Of a stretch of 64,000 nucleotides of DNA, positions 55,856-64,000 are shown piece after piece (position 1 is the stretch's first letter; the number at the start of each line of letters is the position of its first letter). The stretch comes from Okapia johnstoni (lineage: Eukaryota > Chordata > Mammalia > Artiodactyla > Giraffidae). Location: positions 76,738,385 to 76,802,384 of the forward strand of contig CM044315.1 of NCBI GenBank assembly GCA_024291935.2. Direction: 5' to 3'. Position numbers and translations under genes: made by a program. The notes beneath the pieces are model-generated. The model was given only the letters and a program-made list of their open reading frames with translations. It had not been told where the DNA came from and made no database searches.

Positions 55856-56528
55856 GGTAAACCAAGGCCTAGGGAAGGAAAATGACTTACTCAGGGCTTT
55901 ATAGTGGAAATTCAGATGGCGATGGGAGCTCTGGTCCTACCTGGTAGCCCAGAGCCAATCCCCGGCTCCAGAAAGCCTTGTGTTTATTTGGAGGCCTGCT
56001 GCTCAGTGGCACAGTGTCAGGAGACAGGATTCTGTGCCGGGGGTCAGGGGACTCAATGTACTGAGAAGGAAGCAGGGAAGTTGTCAGCGCTGCTTTGGTC
56101 CTGCCAATGGAGCAAGGAGAATAAATAAATAAATCTCAGTCAGAGTCGGGCAAGCTCTAACCTTTGAGGAAATATCCCCCAGGCTGGAGAAACCTTCCTG
56201 CAAGGCAGAGCTGCCCTTCACCCCCAACCCACATCAGTGCTGACAGACATGTGGCCCAGGGTCCAGGGGCTCAGCTGCTGCCTCTGTGCCCTGGCAGTAT
56301 GGGGTCCCAGCAGGGAGCTGCTCAGGATGGGCTCCTGGGGTGAGTGGTCCAGCTTTTCATCCATGCATCCATTCACTCTTTCTACAAGTATTTCTCAAGC
56401 ACCTACTATGTAAGCATCAGGCTCTGTGCCCTCTGCTGGAGAAACAGCCAAGACCAAGGAAGGCAATTTGCCTGCCCTTAGAGCATTCACCACCGAGCAG
56501 GAAGAACGAGCATTAAATAGCAATGACA
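55856..56528. other. Unique sequence with small repeat traces
   Basis: A short (AATA)n at about 56120-56136 and an old-repeat trace 'ctcaagcacctactatgtaa' at 56394-56413. No exon. Confidence 0.45.
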
Positions 56529-56922
56529 AGACTTCCCTGGTGGCACAAAGAATCCGCCAGCCAATGCAGGAGACACGGGTTCAATCTCTGATCTGGGAAG
56601 ACTCCACAGGCCGCAGAGCCACTGAGCCCATGTGCACAACTACGGAGCCTGTGCTCTAAGGCCTGCGAACCACAGCTAATGAGCCCCTGTGCTGCAACTA
56701 CTAAAACTCGTGCCCCCTAGAGTGAGCAGGTCACAACGACTGAGCCCACATGCTGCAACTACTGAAGCCCACGTACCTAGAGCCTGCTCTCTACACAGAG
56801 ACCACCGCAATGAGAAGTCCATGCACTGCAACTAGCGAGTAGCCCCCACTCTCTGCATCTAGATAAAGCCCACACGCAGCAATGGAGACCCAGTGCAGCC
56901 AAAAATTAATAACAATAATAAA
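56529..56922 (+). repeat. CHR SINE, full length
   Basis: About 390 bp: 'gacttccctggtggcacaaa', 'gcaggagacacgggttcaat', 'ccacaggccgcagagccact', repeated 'gcaactact' words and 'aatggagacccagtgcagcc', ending in an A/T-rich tail. Flanks 'agcaatga' at 56519-56526 and 56925-56932 mark a target-site duplication. Confidence 0.9.
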
Positions 56923-56932
56923 AAAGCAATGA

Positions 56933-57399
56933 AGCAGGGGGAGTGCAATGGTTCAGAAACCAACAGTGCTTCAGGGGCACTAAGCAGGGAATTCACCCGG
57001 CCCTGCCCAGTCCTCCTGAGACGGGAGCCTCTGCAACCAAGTGAAAGGGAAGTGGGAGCTGGTGGGTGGAAGAGGGTTCCAGGCAGAAGGGGGAGCAAGG
57101 GGCAGGTCCTTAGGCTGAGAAGAAGAGTTCAGCATAAGAGAGGAGTCGAATAAGTCTCCATCAGGAGGGGCAAAGAGTAGAAACCAAGCAGGAGGCCACG
57201 TTCCAGGTGGGGTTCCTTGGCCAGGTGACCTCTTTCCTCTCCTCATATGCCAGCTCCGAGCAGGCCCCATGACTGAGGTCCTAGCAAACCTCCTCCTTCC
57301 CAGCTGACTGCTCAGAATTTGGGCTTCACAGGCTGGTCCCTACTTGTCTGTTTAGCTGGAAGCAGCCTGGCAACTCAGGCCCAGGAGTAGCAGAAAGAA
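56933..57399. other. Unique sequence, nothing recognised
   Basis: No exon or named repeat. Confidence 0.4.
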
Positions 57400-57540
57400 C
57401 CCAGCACCTGTCAGCTGGACCTGAGTTTGAATACCAACTCCAGTTCTTCAGTGTGAGACCTTATGCGAGTGCTTTCACCAGCCTCAAGGCCTCAGTTTCT
57501 TCAAGTGTCGTATGGGAATAACAATCCATTCTCTGGAAGG
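57400..57540 (-). repeat. MIR SINE fragment
   Basis: 'ggacctgagtttgaatacca', 'actccagttcttcagtgtga', 'ccagcctcaaggcctcagtt' and 'tcttcaagtgtcgtatggga' read as antisense MIR. Confidence 0.78.
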
Positions 57541-58969
57541 ATTATGGTGTAGGATAGTTTCTCAACATCCTTACCATGGAACATGGAACCGGCATGCCAA
57601 TCAACTCCAATCAAGTTGGCAAAATTAACCATCACAAGCCCACCCCTTGTCAAGTTGGCATTCATACAGTATCTCCTTAAAACAGTATGTAATTCCCAAA
57701 TAAATAATAACAAAGCCTCATTTATCCTAACGTGATACAACAATTCTATGTACAACCAGAGCACACTATTGCATTCCCCCAAGAGGATGCAAGATCTTTG
57801 AGTGGTATTTATTTACTCTTCTTGATGTACCATAACTTGAATTGATACTTAAAGTACTTGAGTTAACAATATTTAACCACAAAGTCAATATGTCTTCTGT
57901 TAACATGATGGGAGAGAAGAAAAGAAAAAGAAGAGAGAGAAGAAAACAAAGATTTTATACATACGCGCGCACACACACCTATTCTTAACAAATTAATGAA
58001 ATATTCCAGGACAGTCCTTGTTTCTGTAGCTGGTCATGTGGTCGAAGCTGGTACTTATAACTGCCTTCAACTGTTAGCAGCACCACTACCCATTCCCGTT
58101 GCCTTCTGCAAGCTTCTCAGCTGGTCGTGGTTCTTTACCTGGTGGGATGACCCAAACAGGTGGGTGCTGGGACCCTCGGGGCTCTTGGCGGCCAGGCCTC
58201 CACACACAGCAATCCAAGGGAGCAAGGTGGCTCTTGCCTTCACCCCATGTTTGTTATTTCATGTCAAAGGCTTATCATAAACATTATCCTAGAGTTGACC
58301 ACCAGGGCTACAGATGAGGAGGGTTTGTTATTCTAAAGTGGCCAGGAGCAGAAGGCATCGAGGCCTGGGAGTCTGAGCTGGGCCAGGCTTGGGGATTCAG
58401 GATGAATGACAAGGAAGCAGGAAGCAGGGCAGGGCACTGGTTCATGCCCGTGCACTGGGCCTTGTAGGCCCCACTTACCAACCATGCTCCATGGTAATGG
58501 CCAGTGGGTGTTATCTGCCTCTAAAAGGAGCTCCATGTGGGTGGAAGCCAAGTTCAATTAATCCAACCATCCCAGATGCCTGCAGAAAATCAGAAAGTAA
58601 ATGCTTGTTGAAAGACTGAATGAGTGTAGCTTCCCTATGTCTGTTGGAAGTGCCAAGATTGTTCATGAAGAAGCATGTATTACTTTGAAGCCCTGGTTGG
58701 AGCCAGACAAAAGTAAATTTCATAGCCCACATCTGTTCTTTATGAGACAAGTGGCCTTGGGTCCCCTTCCCCTCTGCTTCTTTGGTTTCCCATCTGTGAA
58801 TAAGGACCGTCCCTGCTGAGTCTCTCCCAGGGAGAGCAGAGGGAAGCCCAAAGGGCAGTGGTGAATTGAAGTGACGGGGTCCAGGGCTGGGTCCCAGTGC
58901 ATCTGCCATGCCTTCTCCAGCTTTGTCACCTTCAATGAGTTACTCGCTATCTCTTTGCTTCATTTTTTT
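57541..58969. other. AT-rich stretch, then unique sequence
   Basis: 57541-57990 is AT-rich, with the word 'caagttggca' at 57612-57621 and again at 57652-57661, a purine run 'aagaaaagaaaaagaagaga' near 57915, and 'cgcgcgcacacacac' near 57964. It may be an old LTR or LINE piece that I cannot name. From 58000 onward the sequence looks unique and has no exon. Confidence 0.4.
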
Positions 58970-59105
58970 TTTCCAATCTATTAAATGGAGTTAATACTAG
59001 ACCTGTCTCAGAGTTGTTGTAAAGGTTAGATAAGTTAATATGGGCTTAGAGGGTTCCTGACACATGATAAGTGCTCAATAGATGTACTTATCCTGGTGAA
59101 AAATA
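58970..59105 (-). repeat. MIR SINE fragment
   Basis: 'ccaatctattaaatggagtt', 'ctcagagttgttgtaaaggt' and 'gataagtgctcaatagatgt' match antisense MIR and its tail. Confidence 0.75.
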
Positions 59106-59766
59106 GATAAGGACCGAGTTACAAATTGCAGAGGATGAGTACAAGACAGGGGGTGGTGGGGAAAGGTCATGCGTGGGATTTGAGTCAGCATCCTACTCTC
59201 TGAAGTAGTTCTTGACTGTCTGCTCTTCAGCTGTGACCAGAGAGGCAGGCTCCCCACCCACCCCAAGCTCTCAGTCTAGACAGGGAGCAGGGAATTACCT
59301 GAAATGGACTCTTCAGTGGGATAAGTGCCAAGACCAAGGGGAGCTTGGGGGTCTGTGGTGGGGGTTGAGGGGAGTCTGGAATGACAGGCTTGGGTTTCAG
59401 CCCCAGTCTCATCACTCCTCAGCTGTGCCACCCTAGGGGTGCTTCTTGAATGGTCTGATTGCAGTGATTTATCTCTAACATGTTAATAACAAACACTCCC
59501 TGCCTGTTTCTGGCTATCTCTCAAGGCTCTGAAAGAAAATGGATCTGGCAAGGTGCGTGGGATGAATGTGGACTGTGCCAGTGGCCACCTGGAAATCCAG
59601 CCCCAGACATGGTCCAGGGCACAGCAAAGGGTCCTCAGTTGGGGGCTGGGGAACAGGGAGCCCACTGTGCCCCCAGCTCACTGTGTGGCCTTGGGCAAGC
59701 TTCATCCTGCCTGCTCTGAACCCCTGTCCTTTTCCTCCTCCCTACGAAGAGGGCATAGGAAGAGAT
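59106..59766. other. Unique sequence, nothing recognised
   Basis: No exon. A MIR-like trace 'tcactgtgtggccttgggca' lies near 59678. Confidence 0.4.
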
Positions 59767-59990
59767 CAGTGCTTCTCAAACGAGGCTCCAGGGCACCGGT
59801 GGGTTCCACAGAGAAGCACTGGGAGCTTGTCACAGGGGTCACTGAGCCAGCGAGACTTCAGGCAGGCACTAGCCTGCTTCCTTTTTTCATTTCTATCCAC
59901 TACACATTTTGAGTTCCAGGCAAGGTTTCTTTGGAAAACAATAACAATAGGAATGGATCCCATAGCTACAAAAGGTTTGAGAAACCACTG
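59767..59990. mobile_element. hAT-type DNA transposon fossil with inverted ends
   Basis: The left end 'cagtgcttctcaaac' (59767-59781) and right end 'gtttgagaaaccactg' (59975-59990) are imperfect inverted repeats of the MER1/Charlie kind, spaced 224 bp apart. Non-autonomous, no transposase. The 8-bp duplication expected of hAT is not obvious. The family within the group is not assigned. Confidence 0.6.
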
Positions 59991-60054
59991 GACCCTAAGG
60001 GATCTTCCAGCTCCAATCCAAGAATAGTTAGGCCTAACTATTTTCTTCCAAGTT

Positions 60055-60125
60055 GTATTTGACAAGCATTTATTCCACACTTACTACATTCCAGGACTGT
60101 TCTCAGCACCCTACAGACTGTGGTG
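60055..60125 (+). repeat. MIR-type fragment
   Basis: 'tgacaagcatttattccaca', 'cttactacattccaggactg' and 'ttctcagcaccctacagact' resemble the sense MIR 5' region. Confidence 0.6.
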
Positions 60126-61463
60126 TGCTTCATTCACTAGAACACCTCCCAGCTCCACGAGGGCTACATGTCTGCGGAAGTGACTCCGTATGTCTAAGAG
60201 GGTCCAGGGGGCCCGTTTCCCCTCCAGCCAGGTCTTCTGGGCATCTGAGCCGGTTACCTCAGCACAGGCCAGGTGGTGCCGGCACTGAGAATCAGCGGGG
60301 CAGGTGTGTGCAGCACAGGGTGTGGTCACAGGAAGTCTGTGTGTCCCAGCCCCCCAGAGGAGGAGCGCACTCCAGCCCGACATGGATGCTTTCGTCCCAG
60401 GCATGTGCCGGGCGGGAGGAAGTGCCTGTTGCTTTAGCAATGTCCGGGCCAGTGGGGCCACTGCCTCCTGTGATCCATCCCCAGCCACCCAGCCGCCATC
60501 GACACCCCGCACCAGGTGGCTGCAGATCAGATTTCAGGGGGAACAGCCAGAACCTGGAGGCCCGGAGAAGGCCCAGAGGTAGGCTTGTGGGGCCTGACTT
60601 CATCTCCAGCCGGCTTATTAGGGGGAGTAGCCTGTGCTGTCACAGCTCCATGCACTCCAGCTCCCCTGCCCGGCTGGTAACAAAAGTGGGAGGGGATGGG
60701 CGGAGGTGATCTCACAAGCACAAGCTTGGTCCCGTCGCCCAAGACAGTCTTTTCCCCAAACTTTGTGTACTTATCGCCTGAGCTTTGCTGTTCAGATTAG
60801 GTGTTCTGGAACCACACAGTGGTAGCATGCCCCCAGTGCTGATGGAATGCCAGAGTTCTAGCAGCTAGTGTGAAGGATTTACGGAGCAACCTTGAATGAT
60901 GAATTGATCGCAGCAGGTGTCAAAGTGCTAAAGAAAGAATGGGTGACACCCTCTCTTTACCAGACACAGTGCTGAGTGCTGCCGATGCAAAAATACATAG
61001 GATGTAATTCCTATCTCCAAGTGGCTCATAACCTCAGTGCGGAGAGAGGTAGCAAAATAGTTACAATCCGATGTTCACGCCCTGCTGGAGGAAGCAGGGT
61101 GGGTCGCTCATCTCTCAACACAGATGCGCTGTGAAGCCTTCGCTCAGATGTCTGGGCCCAGCTGCAGTCAGGTGGGCTCAGCTGGGCTCACTTGCTTGCC
61201 TGGGAGCTGGCTGGCCAGACCAAGACGGCCTTGATGGGACAACAAAGGAAGCAATTGGGCTCTGCCCTGCATGCCTGTCACCCTCCAGCAGGCCACTGTG
61301 GACTGTTCTCAAGACAATGTGGGCGTGTAAGAGGCAGCAGCAGCAGGACGCGTATAATGTTTTCTCCGTTTGTCTATGGAGGTTTGTGATGCTGGCCTCC
61401 ACCTGTCATGTAGCAAGTCCAGAGTCAGAATGTGAGGGAGCTACCGAGGTCCCTGGCCAGGTG
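60126..61463. other. Unique, CpG-richer sequence, no exon proven
   Basis: 60160-60740 has more CpG than most of the window and carries the longest + strand ORF crossing it (60053-60709, 218 codons), but that ORF starts inside a MIR and has no recognisable domain. No promoter is claimed. Confidence 0.4.
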
Positions 61464-61471
61464 TATGTATA

Positions 61472-61901
61472 TTGTTGTTGTTGTTCAGTCACCCGGTCAT
61501 GTCTGACTCTGCGACCCCATGGACGGCAGCATGCCAGGCTTCCCTGTCCCTCACCATCTCCCAGAGTTTGCCCAAGTTCATGTTCATTGCATCAGTGATG
61601 CCATCCAGCCATCTCATCCTCTGACACCCTCTTCTCCTTCTGCCCTCAATCTTTCCCAGCATCAGGTACTTTAACAAGAGTCATCTGTTCGCATCAGATG
61701 ACCAATTACTGGAGCTTCAGCTTCAGCATCAGTCCTTCCAGTGAATATTCAGGTTGATTTCCCTTAAGATTGACTGGTTTGATCTCCTTGCTGTCCAAGG
61801 GACTTTCAGGAGTCTTCTCCAGCAACACAGTTTGAAGGCATCAATTCTTTGGCATTCTGCCTTCTTTACGGTCCAGCTCTCACAACCAAATGTGCCCACT
61901 A
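61472..61901 (-). repeat. BovB (RTE LINE) 3' fragment with target-site duplication
   Basis: The + strand begins 'ttgttgttgttgttcagtca' and continues 'catgccaggcttccctgtcc', 'gatgccatccagccatctca', 'tactttaacaagagtcatct' and 'ttctttacggtccagctctc'. It is flanked by a perfect 8-bp duplication 'tatgtata' (61464-61471 and 61902-61909). It is 5' truncated. The minus strand still reads [18 protein letters not shown], part of the BovB reverse-transcriptase tail. Confidence 0.95.
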
Positions 61902-61909
61902 TATGTATA

Positions 61910-63529
61910 GAGAGAGAGGTTAAGATTTGAGTTCATGAGTGTGTCATTCTACCACGCAGGGAGACTATGAGAGCTTTAGGGGGAGGCCTTCACCCAGCCC
62001 CCAAATGGTCAGAGAATCTTCATGGAGGAGACATCTAAGCAGAGCCTGAAAGATCAAGTCTGGATCTGCAAGTAGTAGAGAGCGGAGGGGGGAGGCTTCT
62101 CATGCGCAGGGAATAGCATGTACGAAGCACAGAGTCAGAAGATTGCTAAGTAGCTGAGCATTTGGAGACACAAGGGCTGGAAATAAGGTCATTGACCACG
62201 GCAGGGGCAGGTCACTGCCTTGCATGCTCCAGTGAAGAGCTAGGCTTTTTTATCTTCAGGGCAGGAGGCATCCATGAAAGTTTTGAGCAAAAAAACAGAA
62301 AAACAAAGTCAATAAGATTTGTGTTTTTAAAAGATAGCTGTGGTAGAAGAATATGGTATAGATGGGAAGGGAGGGGAGTCTGCAAAAAAGCATGGGTTGC
62401 AGTGAGATGCCTGGGCCTGAACCAATGTGAACCAAGAGGCTGGGGTGGGCCCTGTTGCCCCAGATAGGATGAGCTGGTCCTGAGCCCTGCCAGATAGACT
62501 GGAGCTAGAAAAACAACAAAGACAGGAGACCTGAGATTACCTGCTGACGCTTTGCACGGGATTTGCAATTGTTTTTCCCTCTCACTGTGTTTAATAACCC
62601 GCTTTATGGTCAAGCTCCTCCCTTTTGTTGACCAAAGGAGTCTGGGTGCACAGTTGTGTGGAACTGGCTCTAGTCTCAGCCATACAGAATTGGGCATGCC
62701 CCTTCCCCTCCTGAGCCTCAATTTCCCCACCTAAAATGAGACATTTTAGATCATCTCTCAGGGCCTTATGCCTCGGGCAGGCTGTGTTCCTTTAGAGCCA
62801 TGGTGCTCAAATGCCAGAAGCCATCAGACTACTAAAGAAGTTCCCAGGAAGCCTGGCTGTACCTCCAAGTGATCCTGATACCATCCGGTCTGGCTGGGCA
62901 CAAATGTGTCCCCAGGGCCTGGCGTGGTGGCCCAGAGCACAGAGGGGCTGGAGGAAACACGTGCTGAGTGGCAACACAGATCTGACTCGGGTCCTGGCTC
63001 CTGAGCCCTCTGCCTGGTTTAAGGATGGCTCCTGGAGAAGGAGGCATTTGGGTTGGGCCTTGATATCTAATGGGCTTTCTGGTTTCTGGTTCATTTGTTT
63101 GTTTTGCTGTGTTTGGGGTGCTTTTGATTCCAAAATGAGTTTGTGCTTCTTCTAGAACTTTTCTAAGCACAGAAGAAAAGAGTCAGAATAAAAACTCGCC
63201 CATCGTTCCAAAGCCCTGACACAACTAGGATTCCCTTTGCCACCTTCTTCGCTAAGCTGTTGATGCCCAGAGCAGGAGTGGGGACCAGTGAGGGCAAAGG
63301 GCTGGGGATGCGAGCAGGCTGAGTGTGATGAGAGGCCAGTGAGTGAAGAGCGGAGGCCGTGGAACAGTCGAGCAGCACCAGCTCATGTCAGGCTCCCCTC
63401 ATTCTCACACGCCCTGTTTCAGGCCTGTGGCCCCAAAGTCCAGGGGGTAGAGGGCCCGTCCTTGAGGGGTCGGGGACCTCAGCCAGGGGCCGTGAGTGCA
63501 GCCCTGACTCCTGTCCTCCCTCTGCTCAG
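61910..63529. other. Probable intron upstream of the exon
   Basis: Contains the unassigned ancient repeat at about 61960-62420 ('agagaatcttcatggaggag', 'agggaatagcatgtacgaag') and otherwise unique sequence. The last part holds the acceptor signals of the exon at 63530: branch-like 'ccctgac' at about 63502-63508 and a pyrimidine tract 'ctcctgtcctccctctgctc' at 63508-63527. Confidence 0.5.
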
Positions 63530-63676
63530 GTGCTGTTCGCCCTGAACCAGACTCTGCTGCAGCACGAGAGTGTACGGGCTGGAAGCCTGCAGGCCCCCTA
63601 CACCACGGAGGACCTCATCAAGCACTACAACTGCGGGGACCTCAATGCTGTCATCTTCAACCACGACACCTCCCAG
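63530..63676 (+). CDS. Internal coding exon of an unidentified gene (partial)
   Basis: A 147-bp segment encoding 49 residues in phase 0 at both ends. Seen directly: a strong acceptor (pyrimidine tract then 'ctgctcag' ending at 63529), a consensus donor 'cccaggtgagg' with GT at 63677-63678, and third-position G/C in 42 of 49 codons. The alternative open frame yields an Arg/Pro/His/Cys-rich peptide and is less plausible. The peptide begins [10 protein letters not shown] and ends with [12 protein letters not shown]. It has one cysteine (in HYNCGDL), an N-Q-T sequon at residues 6-8, a charged helix-like middle ([10 protein letters not shown]) and no membrane segment. I do not recognise the protein and assign no function. 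No other exon of this gene was found in the window, so the upstream sequence is probably a long intron or flank, and the gene continues beyond 64000. The next 300 bp are intronic and include a MIR. Confidence 0.85.
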
Positions 63677-64000
63677 GTGAGGCTCCTCTCCCCAGGCCCA
63701 GGCAGCTTCCAGGGCACCAGTATAACCATGGCTTCTAGGAAGACATTTATTAGACACCTACTGTGTGCCAGATGCAGCTGGTAAGCAGGAGCTGTTGGCA
63801 TCCCTGCTACAGATGGGGAAACCGAGGCTCAGGGAGGGGAATAGACTTGCTCAAGGCCATACCACTCAGTTGTTATCAAGTTATCAAGAGCCCCGCTTGA
63901 GCCTGGTGTGTGTGGCTCTGGAAGCTTACCCTGTAAGAATAAGGAGCCCTCATCCAGGCTCTGTGCAGCATCTGGGGAGATTAAAGCCCAGGGAAGGGAA
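63677..64000 (+). repeat. Intron start containing a MIR SINE
   Basis: The donor 'gtgagg' opens the intron. From about 63735 to 63900 a sense MIR follows: 'gacacctactgtgtgccaga', 'ctacagatggggaaaccgag', 'gaatagacttgctcaaggcc' and 'ataccactcagttgttatca'. The end to 64000 has no exon. Confidence 0.85.

Noticed and set aside
60053..60709. 218-codon + strand ORF, the longest running into the CpG-richer block
   Set aside because: It starts inside a MIR fragment, has a low-complexity Pro/Ser/Arg/His composition and no domain, and long ORFs overlap it on the other strand. It looks like stop-poor GC-rich DNA.
60160..60740. Possible CpG-island promoter
   Set aside because: CpG is only modestly raised by eye, and no TATA, initiator or first exon could be supported. 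A computed CpG observed/expected ratio would decide.

Overview
This window is nuclear DNA from a ruminant (pecoran artiodactyl such as cattle, sheep, goat or deer). The evidence is the repeat content. There are about a dozen tRNA-derived Bov-A/Bov-tA SINEs with the typical 'gttcgatccc' B-box. There are four BovB (RTE-type LINE) pieces and three CHR-type SINEs, plus a background of old mammalian repeats (MIR, L2, MLT1, MER5, HAL1/L1). No prokaryotic or viral gene organisation is present, and most open reading frames are chance or repeat-derived. Repeat names rest on recall of consensus sequences, not on a database search.

Only one convincing host coding segment was found. It is a 147-bp internal exon at 63530-63676 on the + strand, with good acceptor and donor sites and strong GC3 bias. 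It encodes 49 residues in phase 0-0. I do not recognise the gene. The other 63.5 kb is most simply read as a large intron or as upstream/intergenic DNA of that + strand gene. No second exon, promoter CpG island or RNA gene could be supported.

Layout. Bases 1-16 kb are mostly unique sequence with MIR, L2, MLT1, MER5 and L1-tail fossils and three + strand Bov SINEs (one of them at 16.06-16.28 kb). In 16-24 kb an MLT1 LTR is split by a BovB fragment, and a larger 1.55-kb BovB copy lies at 22.6-24.2 kb. In 24-30 kb a broken L2 carries an unexplained ~128-bp insertion that is nearly identical to sequence 1.4 kb downstream, with a CHR SINE and a (CTG)n SINE tail in between. In 30-36 kb there is a (GT)n tract, a MIR broken by a BovB tail, a possible solo LTR, and a long AT-rich HAL1/L1-like element containing ORF1p remnants. 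Bases 36-49 kb are largely single-copy, with a compound GT tract at 44.8-45.2 kb. Bases 49-63.5 kb hold an L1 piece, several L2 fragments, a full-length CHR SINE, a hAT-type element with visible inverted ends and a BovB copy with target-site duplications. The exon follows.

No new biological system was found. The items most worth checking are the identity of the exon, the ungapped ~128-bp local duplication, several candidate conserved non-coding elements (one with a perfect 9-bp inverted repeat), and two simple-repeat tracts likely to be polymorphic.
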